Of a stretch of DNA of 64,000 bases, positions 27,987 to 37,380 are shown in pieces; the stretch's first letter is position 1, and each line of letters begins with the position of its first letter. The DNA lies in NCBI RefSeq assembly GCF_002025205.1, contig NZ_CP019947.1, positions 1,185,501 through 1,249,500 on the forward strand, given 5' to 3'. The translations under genes were made by a program, and so were the position numbers. The notes beneath the pieces are model-generated. The model saw only the letters and a list, made by a program, of their open reading frames with translations, searched no databases and was not told the DNA's origin. The DNA comes from Pseudomonas sp. CC6-YY-74. Its GTDB lineage: Bacteria; Pseudomonadota; Gammaproteobacteria; Pseudomonadales; Pseudomonadaceae.

Positions 27987-29434
27987 TAGGGCACTGCTTC
28001 CGCTGTGTCGTCAGTTTTTCCGGCGATGGACTTGATGAACGCGATCAAGGCGTCCAGCTCGTCATCCGTCAGGTCGATAGTCGGCATGACCGGGGCAAAG
28101 CCCTTGGCGATCACCGCAGCGGGATCGCGAATGGATGCCTGCAGATAGGCCTCGTCGACCATCACCGACGTGCCGTCGGCCAGGCTCTGCGTCTTGCCGT
28201 ACAGGCCCTGCCAGGTCGGCCCGACGCCCAGCTTGCCATCGACGCTGTGGCAGACCAGGCAACCGTGGGTCTCTGCCAGGCGTTGGCCCTGCAGCGCCAG
28301 ATCGACGTCGGCCGCAGGGGGTTCATCTGGCGGCGCGCCACTCAATGATTTGATCAGGGCGAGCAGCGCATCCAATTCATCCTGGTTGAAAGTGTAGGCC
28401 ACCATGACCGGCGGGTAGCCCTGGACCAGTTTGGCTTTGGGGGCGGAGATCGACTCGATCAGGTAAGCCTCATCGACTTTCACGCTGCTGCCGTCGGCCA
28501 GCAACTCGGTGCGCCCGTACAGACCCTTCCAGCCGGGACCGAGACTGGCGCTGCCATCCAGGCTATGGCAGGCCAGGCAGCCATGGTTTTGCACCAGCTG
28601 GCGGCCTGTCTCCAGCAGCGTTTCCCGGCTGGGTTTGGCGGCGGTACGCAGGGTCTGGGCAAAGGTCGGCTGGCTGCTCAGCCACTGGTCGAAGGCCGCG
28701 GGCTCCTCGATGATCATGTGGCCGCGCATATTGTAATGGGCCAGGCCGCAGTACTCGGCGCACAACACTTCATAGGTGCCGAGTTTGGTCGGGGTGAACC
28801 AGAAGTGGGAAACCATGCCGGGGACCATGTCCATCTTGCTGCGGATCTGTGGAACATAGAAATTGTGCAACACGTCCTTGGAGCGCAGCAGTACTTTCAC
28901 CGGTTGATCGAGCGGCAGGCGCACTTCATTGTTGCGGATCAGCACATCGTCCTGGCCGAGAGGATCATTGGGGTCGAGGCCGAAGGGGTTGGCGCTGTTG
29001 ATCCATTTGATCCCCGACTTGCCCAGCTTGCCGTCCTGGCCCGGGAAGCGATAAGACCACTGCCACTGCTGGGCGACCACTTCCAGTTCGTGAGCGTCTT
29101 GCGGAACCCGGACGAAGTCGTGGTAAACCACCAGGCCTGGCGCCAGCAGGCCGATGATACCGACGCTGGTGACGCCGATTAACCACCATTCCAGCTTCTT
29201 GTTTTCGGGCTGATAGGCCGCTCTGCGCCCTTCTTTATGGCGGTAGCGAACGATCGCAAGCGCCATAAACAGGGTGACGGCGATGAAGAATATGCCGGTG
29301 ATGAGCAGGGTGATAAACAGTGCGGCGTCTATCGAACCCCAGTTGGAGGCTGCCGCTGTTGCCTGCCAAGGGCTCAGTACATGGAACAGTACCGATGCCA
29401 CAACGATTAGCACCAAGACAATTGCAAATACCAT
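27986..29434 (-). CDS. ctaC: CtaC, cytochrome c oxidase subunit II with two fused cytochrome c domains
   Basis: The 482-residue subunit has three hydrophobic segments (about residues 1-22, 35-62 and 85-108) and a CuA cupredoxin domain with CAEYCGLAHYNMRGHM (about residues 228-243) holding the Cys, Cys, His and Met ligands. Two tandem c-type haem domains follow, with GCLACHSLDG near residue 295 and GCLVCHSVDG near residue 400. Each has a downstream PVM segment for the axial Met. The two domains are clearly similar, so they arose by duplication. Most caa3 CtaC proteins carry one haem c. It heads the operon. Confidence 0.95.
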   Translation of the reverse strand: MVFAIVLVLIVVASVLFHVLSPWQATAAASNWGSIDAALFITLLITGIFFIAVTLFMALAIVRYRHKEGRRAAYQPENKKLEWWLIGVTSVGIIGLLAPGLVVYHDFVRVPQDAHELEVVAQQWQWSYRFPGQDGKLGKSGIKWINSANPFGLDPNDPLGQDDVLIRNNEVRLPLDQPVKVLLRSKDVLHNFYVPQIRSKMDMVPGMVSHFWFTPTKLGTYEVLCAEYCGLAHYNMRGHMIIEEPAAFDQWLSSQPTFAQTLRTAAKPSRETLLETGRQLVQNHGCLACHSLDGSASLGPGWKGLYGRTELLADGSSVKVDEAYLIESISAPKAKLVQGYPPVMVAYTFNQDELDALLALIKSLSGAPPDEPPAADVDLALQGQRLAETHGCLVCHSVDGKLGVGPTWQGLYGKTQSLADGTSVMVDEAYLQASIRDPAAVIAKGFAPVMPTIDLTDDELDALIAFIKSIAGKTDDTAEAVP

Positions 29435-29763
29435 GTGTTTTGCATCCTGTTCCTGTCGCGCACTGGCTACACAAACATCCTGCCGAACAGCAAGGTCGAA
29501 TAAATTCGGCCAGCAATTCTTCCCGCGTCGCGCCTGGTCCTGTTAGCAGGCCGGCGAGCAACTAGCAGGCCAGCGAGCAACGCTGGGGGAAGCGCTGGGG
29601 GAAGTATAGGGGAGGAAAAGTCGCGCTGCCCAAGTCGACAGTAGGTGTGCCTGGCGAGGGTCGTCGGTCGGGTGGATTGGCCCTCTGCCGGTGCAGCACC
29701 TATAAGTTAAGGCGTAATTCCGACTCGGCAGTGCGATCGACTGTGTCGCGGAGGGCCAAGACG
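29435..29763. other. Intergenic region between ctaC and cbs
   Basis: 329 bp holding divergent promoters for the oxidase operon and cbs. It contains small direct repeats (GCAGGCC-GCGAGCAAC at about 29547-29582, then two GCTGGGGGAAG units near 29583-29603). No operator was recognised. Confidence 0.5.
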
Positions 29764-31128
29764 ATGTCCGCCAATCCCTTGCTCGAGATGATCGGCAACA
29801 CCCCGATTTTGCCGCTCACCCACCTCGACACCGGCCCGTGCCAGCTGTTCGTCAAGCTGGAAAACCAGAATCCCGGCGGCTCGATCAAGGACCGCATCGC
29901 CCTGAGCATGATCGAGGCCGCGGAGCTCAGCGGCCAGTTGCAGCCGGGCGGCACCATTATCGAAGCCACCGCCGGCAACACCGGCCTGGGTCTGGCCTTG
30001 GTTGCCGCGCAGAAGGGCTACCACATGCTCCTGGTGGTGCCGGATAAGATGAGTCGCGAGAAGATCTTCCACCTCAAGGCGCTCGGCGCGGAGGTGCGCC
30101 TGACCCGCTCCGATGTCGCCAAGGGCCATCCCGAGTACTACCAGGATCTGGCGCGCAGCATCGCCGCGCAAATGCCGGGTGCCTTCTACATCGACCAGTT
30201 CAACAACCCGGCCAACGCCTGGGCGCATGAGAGCGGCACCGGCCCGGAAATCTGGCGGCAGATGGAACAGCGTGTCGATACGGTGGTGGTCGGCGTGGGT
30301 TCGGGCGGTACCTTGGGCGGCTTGACCCATTTCTTTCAAAAGGTGGCGCCGCAGATCGAGATGGTCCTGGCCGATCCCGAGGGCTCGGTGCTGGCCGACT
30401 TCGTCGAGTCCGGCCACTTCGGCGAGGCCGGTAGCTGGCTGGTGGAGGGCATCGGCGAGGACTTTATCCCGGCCATCGCCGACTTCGCCCTGGTCAAGCG
30501 CGCCTACCGCATCAGCGACGCCGAGAGCCTGCACACCGCGCGGCTACTGCTGCAGCAGGAGGGCGTGCTGGCCGGTTCCTCCTCTGGCACCCTGCTTGCC
30601 GCGGCCTTGCGCTACTGCCGCGAGCAGACCACGCCCAAGCGGGTGCTGACATTCGTCTGCGACAGCGGCAACAAGTACCTGTCGAAGATGTTCAACGACT
30701 ACTGGATGCTCGACCAGGGCCTGATCGAGCGGCCCAAACAGGGCAACTTGCGCGACCTGATCGTCCGCCGTTACGAGGAAGGCAGCACCGTCACCTGCAA
30801 GCCCGACGAAACCCTGGCGGCGGTCTACGCGCGCATGCGCTTCCACGACATCGACCAGGTACCGGTGATGGACGGCGACCGCGTGGTCGGCCTGATTGAC
30901 GAGTGGGACCTGCTGCGCGCGGTGAAGGACGCGCCGACGCATTTCCAGCTGCCGGTGCGCGATGCGATGGTCAGCAAGCTGCAGACCCTCGACCCTGACG
31001 TGTCGCTGGAGCGCCTGCTGCAGACCTTCGACGAGGGCCATGTGGCGTTGATCGTCGAGCAGGGCCGCTTTCTCGGCCTGATCACCAAGAGCGATGTGCT
31101 CAACCTCTGGCGCCGCACCCTGCGTTAG
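29764..31128 (+). CDS. cbs: Cystathionine beta-synthase with C-terminal CBS domains
   Basis: The 454-residue PLP enzyme condenses serine with homocysteine to cystathionine in reverse transsulfuration. KLENQNPGGSIKDR (about residues 37-50) carries the PLP lysine, EATAGNTGLGLA binds the cofactor phosphate region, and VGSGGTLGG is the glycine loop. The last ~120 residues form two CBS (Bateman) repeats, as in eukaryotic CBS, suggesting SAM or nucleotide control. No haem-binding N domain. The ATG at 29764 follows GGAGGG at 29750-29755. cgl lies 254 bp downstream. Confidence 0.93.
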   Translation: MSANPLLEMIGNTPILPLTHLDTGPCQLFVKLENQNPGGSIKDRIALSMIEAAELSGQLQPGGTIIEATAGNTGLGLALVAAQKGYHMLLVVPDKMSREKIFHLKALGAEVRLTRSDVAKGHPEYYQDLARSIAAQMPGAFYIDQFNNPANAWAHESGTGPEIWRQMEQRVDTVVVGVGSGGTLGGLTHFFQKVAPQIEMVLADPEGSVLADFVESGHFGEAGSWLVEGIGEDFIPAIADFALVKRAYRISDAESLHTARLLLQQEGVLAGSSSGTLLAAALRYCREQTTPKRVLTFVCDSGNKYLSKMFNDYWMLDQGLIERPKQGNLRDLIVRRYEEGSTVTCKPDETLAAVYARMRFHDIDQVPVMDGDRVVGLIDEWDLLRAVKDAPTHFQLPVRDAMVSKLQTLDPDVSLERLLQTFDEGHVALIVEQGRFLGLITKSDVLNLWRRTLR

Positions 31129-31172
31129 GTACGGTTAGTCGGTTGACTCAGAGTCGCAGGCTTGAGCCTTAT

Positions 31173-31335
31173 CTGTAGGAGCCCCGCGCCGGGGCGATGT
31201 TCTTGCGACCGCCGGGCAGTGCGTAGGATGGGCCGGGCCGCGTAGGTTGAGCGCAGCGATATCTATGCTGTTGCAGGCCTGCGAGGGCTGGCGGAACGAT
31301 GGGTTACGCCGCTGCGCGGCTAACCCATCTTACGG
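31173..31335. repeat. Pseudomonas REP/BIME cluster between cbs and cgl
   Basis: A REP start TGTAGGAGCCCCGCGCCGGG (31174-31193) has a GCCCC / GGGGC hairpin. A second palindrome, GATGGGTTA (31298-31306) with TAACCCATC (31321-31329), encloses GCCGC-TGC-GCGGC. GTAGGATGGG near 31222 mirrors CCCATCTTAC near 31324. Together they look like a bacterial interspersed mosaic element. Confidence 0.7.
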
Positions 31336-31382
31336 GTCGAAGCGCCGGCAGTGGGCAGGCATAACCTATACGGGAGTCCAGC

Positions 31383-32540
31383 ATGAGCGAATTCGAAACC
31401 CTTAGCGTGCACGCCGGTTACGAGCCGGACTGGACCGGCGCGGTGATGCCGCCGATCTACGCCACCTCGACCTTCCGCCAGCAGTCGCCGGGGGTGCACG
31501 CCGGCTACGAATACGGGCGCAGCCAGAACCCCACGCGCCAGGCGTTGGAACGGGCGATTGCCGAGCTGGAGGGAGGCGCCCACGGCTATGCCTTTGCATC
31601 CGGACTGGCGGCCTGCGCCACGGTGCTGGAACTGCTCCCGGTGAATAGTCACATAGTCGCGGTGGACGACCTTTACGGCGGCAGCTATCGCCTGTTCGAG
31701 CGGGTGCGCAAGCCCAGCGCCGGCCTGCAGGTCAGCTACGTGCCGGCGGACGCCGACGCCGCCACCCTGGCCGCCGCGCTCAGGCCCGAAACGCAGATGA
31801 TCTGGGTCGAGACGCCGACCAACCCGACGCTGAAACTCTGCGACCTGGCCCAGGTCGGCAAGTTGGGTCGCGCCCGCGGCATCCTCACGGTGGCCGACAA
31901 CACCTTCGCCTCGCCCTACCTGCAGCGGCCGCTCGAATACGGTTTCGACATCGTCGTGCACTCGGCGACCAAGTACCTCAACGGCCATTCCGACGTAATC
32001 GCCGGGTTGGTGGCTATCGCCGATCGCGCGGAACTGGCCGAGCAACTGGCCTTCCTGCAGAACTCGGTGGGTAGCATCCTCGATCCGTTTTCCAGCTTCC
32101 TCTGCCTGCGCGGCATGCGCACCCTGGCGCTGCGCCTGCAACGCCACGTCGCCAACGCCACTGAGCTGGCCGTCTGGCTGGAGCAGCAGCCACAGGTGAC
32201 GTCGGTGCTCTACCCTGGCCTGAGCAGCCATCCCCAGCACGAACTGGCGGTGCGGCAGATGCGCGGCAGCGGCGGCCTGATCAGCCTGTACCTGGCCGGC
32301 GATGGTGCAGGCACCCGGCGTTTTCTCGAAGCCACCCGGCTGTTCACCCTGGCCGAAAGCCTGGGCGGGGTGGAAAGCCTGATCAGCCAACCGGCGAAAA
32401 TGACCCACGCCTCGATTCCCGCCGAGCGCCGCGCGCAGCTTGGCATCAGCGATAACCTGGTGCGCCTGTCGGTGGGTATTGAACATGTCGAGGACCTGCG
32501 CCGCGATCTGCAACAGGCCTTGAGCGCGATCGCGGGTTAA
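31383..32540 (+). CDS. Cystathionine gamma-lyase (Cys/Met metabolism PLP enzyme)
   Basis: The 385-residue fold-type I PLP enzyme has the family signature with the PLP lysine in VVHSATKYLNGHSD (about residues 190-203) and the cofactor segment AFASGLAACATVLELL near residue 65. Pairing with cbs points to cystathionine gamma-lyase, completing methionine-to-cysteine transsulfuration; gamma-synthases and methionine gamma-lyases are close relatives, so substrate is inferred from context. The ATG at 31383 follows CGGGAG at 31371-31376. P. aeruginosa has the same pair (PA0399-PA0400, from memory). Confidence 0.85.
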   Translation: MSEFETLSVHAGYEPDWTGAVMPPIYATSTFRQQSPGVHAGYEYGRSQNPTRQALERAIAELEGGAHGYAFASGLAACATVLELLPVNSHIVAVDDLYGGSYRLFERVRKPSAGLQVSYVPADADAATLAAALRPETQMIWVETPTNPTLKLCDLAQVGKLGRARGILTVADNTFASPYLQRPLEYGFDIVVHSATKYLNGHSDVIAGLVAIADRAELAEQLAFLQNSVGSILDPFSSFLCLRGMRTLALRLQRHVANATELAVWLEQQPQVTSVLYPGLSSHPQHELAVRQMRGSGGLISLYLAGDGAGTRRFLEATRLFTLAESLGGVESLISQPAKMTHASIPAERRAQLGISDNLVRLSVGIEHVEDLRRDLQQALSAIAG

Positions 32541-32588
32541 GCAAAGCCGGTTAGCCCGTATCACCGCATCAAGCGTGCCGCCCGGCGG

Positions 32589-33032
32589 TTACTCGAGCCA
32601 ATTGACGGCGGGAAACAGCACGCTGAACGACTCGGGCATCGCCACCACCTTGCCTGCTTTGTAGTTGAAGAACACAAAGCCTGACTTGGCCATCGCCACC
32701 TGGCTGCCGTCTGCCGGGCGAGTAATCCGGAAGGTGATATCGCCGCCGTATTTGTTGAAATCCATCACGCCGACCTCGAACAGCAATTGATCGCGCGCGT
32801 GAGCTTCCGTGCGGTAGGTGGTGGCGAGGTCGGTGACGATTATGCCGGTGCCATCTGCGTGGGTTTCGTGAATGCCGAATTCGAACAAGAAACGCGCCCG
32901 TGCCTCTGAAATCATCGAGATCATCGAGTCGTTGCCCAGGTGGTTGGCCGCATTGATGTCGGTCACGCGGACGGTCAGGTGGGTGCTGTAGCAGAATTGG
33001 TTTTCCGGGAACTCGAGTTGAAGGCGGGCCAT
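32589..33032 (-). CDS. Thioesterase, 4HBT hot-dog family
   Basis: The 147-residue protein has the single hot-dog domain of 4-hydroxybenzoyl-CoA-thioesterase-like enzymes: RVTDINAANHLGNDSMISMISEAR (residues ~22-45) is the substrate-binding helix region, with an Asn-His pair in place of the usual catalytic Asp region. Substrate unknown. It converges on cgl and lies between it and the PL7 gene. Confidence 0.75.
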   Translation of the reverse strand: MARLQLEFPENQFCYSTHLTVRVTDINAANHLGNDSMISMISEARARFLFEFGIHETHADGTGIIVTDLATTYRTEAHARDQLLFEVGVMDFNKYGGDITFRITRPADGSQVAMAKSGFVFFNYKAGKVVAMPESFSVLFPAVNWLE

Positions 33033-33171
33033 GAGCAGGTCTCGTGCAGGCGGGATAGGCGGGATAGGCGGCGCGATTGTACGTGGGCTTGTGCCGATTT
33101 TGCATGATTTGCCCGGTGAATGACGCGCCGCCGACTAGCAGGCTGCCCGTGCCCGTGCCCGTGGCCGCGGA

Positions 33172-33861
33172 TCAGCGATGCAGGCTATTCAAGTGGTAGA
33201 AGGTTACCCGGCCGCCCTCATTGGCCGGACCGTAGTTGTCCTGAATGTAGGCGCCAGCCTTGAAGTACAACTGTTGCACGCTCCAGTAGCCGCTCAGTTG
33301 CTGATACAGCGAGCCATGGTCACCATCGCTGCTCTGGACGCTGACGCCGAGCTTGCCGCTCGGCGTGATGCGCAGATCGTAGCTGAAACGCTCGTTGAGC
33401 TGGATGTTCTCGGCCAGCAGGATGTTCTGTACCTCGGAATCACCGGGGCGGTTGCGTAGCAACAACTCGAGACGGCCAACGCCGCGCAGGTAGTGGTATT
33501 GCAGCTTGAGTAGTGGGTCATTGTCGCTGCCGGGTTCGTCCGTGCTGTGGATCTGGCCGATGACGACCTTGTTCTTACTCGGCACCTGATTGACCGACAC
33601 AACTGCACTGAGGTAGCTGTCGGAACTGGCGTGGTACCAGTTGCTCAGGATGCCGTCGGCCTGGGTTTCACGCAGCTCGCTGCGCGGGTAGCGGGCGTCA
33701 GCGGTATGCGAGCCATCAACCGGTACCCAGAACGTGACGCTGCCGTCGTCGTTGTGGCGAAAATATTGGCTGTCATAACCGTTGTTCAAGCGCCCGGTTT
33801 CGATGGTTGTGGGGGATGGGTCGGTGGGAATCGAGAGATTCCAGGTGGTGAGATCAAGCAC
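33172..33861 (-). CDS. Alginate lyase, polysaccharide lyase family 7, no signal peptide
   Basis: The 229-residue protein has the three PL7 signatures: YPRSELRE (about residues 59-66), VVIGQIHS (about 98-105) and YFKAGAYIQDN (near residue 200), which normally supply the catalytic Arg, Gln, His and Tyr. PL7 enzymes cleave alginate by beta-elimination. No signal peptide or membrane segment is seen, so it would stay in the cytoplasm unless exported another way. A PL7 protein of known structure sits between nasA and nasT in P. aeruginosa (PA1784, from memory), so this is inherited context. The third motif has Ile where Asn is usual. Confidence 0.9.
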   Translation of the reverse strand: MLDLTTWNLSIPTDPSPTTIETGRLNNGYDSQYFRHNDDGSVTFWVPVDGSHTADARYPRSELRETQADGILSNWYHASSDSYLSAVVSVNQVPSKNKVVIGQIHSTDEPGSDNDPLLKLQYHYLRGVGRLELLLRNRPGDSEVQNILLAENIQLNERFSYDLRITPSGKLGVSVQSSDGDHGSLYQQLSGYWSVQQLYFKAGAYIQDNYGPANEGGRVTFYHLNSLHR

Positions 33862-34050
33862 GACTGATCCTTAATGGCCTTGAAAAAATACGAATGGTCT
33901 CGGTTCGGTAGCCTCAAGCGCAGTAAGTTCAATTGGATCGGGAATTGCTCAACCAGACTGCCGGGGGATTGATCGGGCCTGTGCGGCTGGCTTAGCAGGA
34001 TTTATCGACGGCTAGTGGCGGCGTCGTTTGGCCTGGATACAGGCAAGAAC

Positions 34051-34084
34051 GCTGCAACCCGCGCCCTGGTGCGTGGGTTGCAGC
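34051..34084. terminator. Hairpin after the nrt operon
   Basis: Perfect 10-bp arms GCTGCAACCC (34051-34060) and GGGTTGCAGC (34075-34084), 20 bp downstream of the nrtD-like stop on the minus strand. Only a weak U-containing tail (GTTCTTG) follows, so termination is probable but not certain. Confidence 0.6.
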
Positions 34085-34103
34085 GGGTTCACAGGGGCAC
34101 CGC

Positions 34104-34898
34104 TCAAGCAGCCGGGCGCTGTTGCTTCTGGTAGAGGAATTCCAGCACCGCGGCGCGGTATTGGTGATAGCGCGGGTCATGTGCCAAAGCGATACGCTCG
34201 CGCGGACGCGGCAGTTCTACGCGGAGGATCTCGCCGACACTGGCCGCCGGGCCGTTGCTCATCATGACGATACGGTCGGACAGCAGCACGGCCTCGTCGA
34301 CGTCGTGGGTGATCATGATCACCGTATTGCCGAGGTCCGCGTGGATCTCCATCAGCGAGTCCTGCAGATGGGCGCGGGTCAGGGCATCCAGGGCGCCGAA
34401 GGGTTCATCCATCAACAGCACCTTGGGCTGCATGGCCAGTGCGCGGGCGATGCCGATGCGCTGCTTCATGCCGCCGGAAATCTCACTGGGGCGTTTGTCG
34501 CGCGCGTGGTTCATGTGCACCAGTTCCAGGTTGTGCTCAATCCATTCGCGCATTTCACTGCGCGACTTCTTGCCCTGGAACACCTGGCGCACGGCCAGTT
34601 CGATGTTCTGGTAGCAGCTCAGCCAGGGCAGCAGGCTGTGGTTCTGGAACACCACCGCGCGCTCCGGGCCTGGCGAGTTGACCTCGCGGCTGTCGAGGAT
34701 TACCCCGCCGGTGCTGGCCTGGTAGAGGCCGGCGACGATGTTCAGCACGGTCGATTTTCCGCAGCCGGAATGGCCGATCAAGGACACGAACTCGCCCTTG
34801 TTGATTTTCAGATTGACGTTCTGCAGGGCGCAGTACAGGCCCTTGTCGGTGGGAAAGCTGATGCCGACGCCGGTCAGTTCAAGGTGTGGATGGTTCAT
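34104..34898 (-). CDS. nrtD: Nitrate/nitrite ABC transporter ATP-binding protein (NrtD-like)
   Basis: The 264-residue ATPase has Walker A GHSGCGKST (about residues 42-50), the signature segment EISGGMKQRIGIARAL, Walker B VLLMDEPFGALD and the H-loop ITHDVDEA. It has only the ATPase domain, so it resembles NrtD rather than the cyanobacterial NrtC fusion. It belongs to the nitrate/taurine/sulfonate (Tau/Ssu/Nrt) importer group; nitrate is inferred from NrtA and the NasT-type leader. It follows nrtB by 22 bp. Confidence 0.9.
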   Translation of the reverse strand: MNHPHLELTGVGISFPTDKGLYCALQNVNLKINKGEFVSLIGHSGCGKSTVLNIVAGLYQASTGGVILDSREVNSPGPERAVVFQNHSLLPWLSCYQNIELAVRQVFQGKKSRSEMREWIEHNLELVHMNHARDKRPSEISGGMKQRIGIARALAMQPKVLLMDEPFGALDALTRAHLQDSLMEIHADLGNTVIMITHDVDEAVLLSDRIVMMSNGPAASVGEILRVELPRPRERIALAHDPRYHQYRAAVLEFLYQKQQRPAA

Positions 34899-34920
34899 GG
34901 AGAGCTCCTGGAAGTGGCGA

Positions 34921-35910
34921 TTAGCGCAGGTCGGCGTGCTTGTCCCAGCTCACATAGCGCTGGAGCATGAGCATGAGACGGTCGAGGGCGAAGCCGAGCA
35001 GGCCGATGACCACCACCGCGACCATGATCCGCCCCAGCGAGTTGGAGCTGCCGTTCTGGAACTCGTCCCAGATGAATTTGCCCAGGCCTGGGTTCTGCGC
35101 CAGCATTTCAGCGGCGATCAGCACCATCCAGCCGGTGGCCAGGGACAAGCGCAGGCCGGTGAAGATCATCGGGATCGCGGCCGGCAGGACGATGCGGCGG
35201 ACATGGCTGAGAGGCGACAGACTGAGCACACGGCTGACGTTTTGCAGATCCTTGTCCAGATTGGCCACCCCGACGGTGGTGTTGATCACGGTCGGCCACA
35301 GGCAGCACAGCGCCACGGTCACCGCCGAAGTGACGAAGGATTTAGCAAACAGTGGGTCGCTGCTGGTGTAGACGGCGCTGACCACCATGGTCACCAGCGG
35401 TAGCCAGGCCAGCGGTGACACCGGTTTGAAGATCTGGATCAGCGGGTTGACGGCGTTGTAGATCGGCTTGCTCAGGCCGCAGACAATCCCCAGCGGGATG
35501 GCGATCAGCGAGGCGATGAAGAAACCGGTCATCACCGTGTACAGGCTGGTGAAGATCTGTTTGAAGAACGTCGGCTTGCCGGTGTAAGGGCGAATGCTGA
35601 CATTCGCTTCAGGGTCCTTGGCCAGCTTCTCGGCGTTGCGTACGTCCTGACGCTCGAAGAAGGCATCGGCGCGCCTCTGTTCGCGCAGGTGTTCATCGAT
35701 CAGCGTGCCGAACTGGCTGGCCACCTGGGTTGGCCCAGGGAATTTACCCAGGCTGGTATCAATGCTGCTGGCAACCATCTGCCAGAACAGCAGAAAGGCG
35801 AGGATGCCAAACATGGGCATCAGTACGCTAGGTAACCAGCGTTTGATCGCCAGTCTGCGCGCGGATTTCAGGGTGTCTTGAATGGGCTGGGCGACGGCGG
35901 GGTTGCTCAT
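34921..35910 (-). CDS. nrtB: Nitrate/nitrite ABC transporter permease
   Basis: The 329-residue inner-membrane protein has a long cytoplasmic N terminus, a first helix near residues 30-50, a periplasmic loop rich in charged residues (about 75-130), then about five helices. The permease EAA-type loop follows near VSRVLSLSPLSHVRRIVLPA (about residues 228-247). It is the middle gene of nrtA-nrtB-nrtD. Confidence 0.92.
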   Translation of the reverse strand: MSNPAVAQPIQDTLKSARRLAIKRWLPSVLMPMFGILAFLLFWQMVASSIDTSLGKFPGPTQVASQFGTLIDEHLREQRRADAFFERQDVRNAEKLAKDPEANVSIRPYTGKPTFFKQIFTSLYTVMTGFFIASLIAIPLGIVCGLSKPIYNAVNPLIQIFKPVSPLAWLPLVTMVVSAVYTSSDPLFAKSFVTSAVTVALCCLWPTVINTTVGVANLDKDLQNVSRVLSLSPLSHVRRIVLPAAIPMIFTGLRLSLATGWMVLIAAEMLAQNPGLGKFIWDEFQNGSSNSLGRIMVAVVVIGLLGFALDRLMLMLQRYVSWDKHADLR

Positions 35911-35968
35911 CGTCTTGTCCTCGGAGCAGAGGGGGCCGGCGTGTCCGGCCCCCAGGGCATTGGCTGCG

Positions 35969-37355
35969 TTACAGAACTGAGTCGGCTTTCAGACCAATCT
36001 TGAACTGGTTGATGTACTCGTTCGGTTTGCGCCCGTCGTAGCTCAGGCCATCGATGAACTCGTTGGTGGGGGCACGGAAACCTTCTTCGCCAACCGCGGG
36101 GAAGTCTGCGGCCTTGGCTTTGCCTTCGGCGATCAGCTCATTGGCGGCACTGCGGTACACCGCCGGCAGGTAGACCTGTTTGGCGATATCGAAGTACCAG
36201 CTATCCGGTTTGGCTTCGCCAACCTGGCCCCAGCGACGCATCTGAGTCAGGTACCAGATGGCGTCGGAGTAGTAGGGTAGGTCGCGTTATAGCGAAAGAA
36301 CACGTTGAAGTCCGGGACCTCGCGCTTGTCACCCTGCTCGTACTCGAAGGTGCCGGTCATCGAGTTGGCGATCACCTCGGCATCGGCGCCGACGTACTCA
36401 GGACGCGAGAGGATCTCCACGGCTTCCTGACGGTTGGCGTTGTTGTTTTCATCCAGCCACATGCCGGCGCGGATCAGCGCCTTGACCAGCCGCTTGTGGG
36501 TTTCCGGGTTGGCATCGGCCCAGGCTTTTGACACGCCGAGCACTTTTTCCGGGTTGTTTTTCCAGATTTCGTAGTCGGTGATCACCGGCACGCCGATGCC
36601 CTTGAATACGGCCGCCTGGTTCCAGGGTTCGCCCACGCTGTAGCCGTCGATGGTGCCGGCTTCGAGGGTGGCCGGCATTTGCGGCGGCGGGGTCACCGAG
36701 AGCAGGGCGTCGGCGTTGAGCGTGCCAGTGATATCGCCCTTGGCCGGTGCGTAATAGCCTGGGTTGATACCGCCGGCGGCCAGCCAGTAGCGCAACTCAT
36801 AGTTGTGGGTGGACACCGGGAACACCATGCCCAGGTTGAAGGGCTTGCCCTTGGCCTTGTACTGCTCGATCACCGGCAGCAGCGCGTCGGCCTTGATCGG
36901 ATGCACCGGCTTGCCGTCTGCCATCGGCACATGCTTCTTCATTTCCTCCCAGACGGCGTTGGACATAGTGATGCCATTGCCATTGAGGTCCATGGAGAAG
37001 GCGGTGACGATGTCGGCCTTGGTGCCGAAGCCGATGGTGGCGCCCAGGGGTTGGCCGGCGAGCATGTGCGCGCCGTCCAGTTCGCCGGTGATCACCCGGT
37101 CCAGCAGGACTTTCCAGTTGGCCTGGGCTTCCAGAGTGACGTAGAGCCCTCGTCCTCGAAGAAGCCTTTTTCGTAAGCAATGGCCAGTGGTGCCATGTCA
37201 GTCAGCTTGATGAAACCAAGCTTGAGTTCGTCCTTCTCCGGATTGGCGGCGTGGGCGATCTGCATGCTCAGCGGCGTGAGCAGCATGACGGCGACGCAGC
37301 CCAGGCCAGTCAGGGTCTTTTTCATCAAGGAGCGGCGAGCGGTGGCCTTACGCAT
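35969..37355 (-). pseudogene. nrtA: NrtA nitrate-binding protein, interrupted by two single-base deletions
   Basis: The gene reads in three frames. The first (from the ATG at 37355, GAGGA six bases upstream) gives a signal peptide and [21 protein letters not shown], the NrtA start. Reading leaves frame near 37146 after FFEDEG, continues in the next frame to near 36276 (FRYNATYP), then in the third to 35969. Restoring one base at each point gives about 463 continuous residues: [10 protein letters not shown] at the first break and [16 protein letters not shown] at the second. The protein would bind nitrate in the periplasm. Both breaks are losses within short C/G runs, so sequencing error and true decay are both possible. 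Confidence 0.88.
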
Positions 37356-37380
37356 GGTGATTCCTCAGTTCTCGGAAACG

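Noticed and set aside
31320..32564. A 414-codon open frame on the minus strand opposite cgl
   Set aside because: Fully antisense to a PLP enzyme with intact motifs; no independent support.
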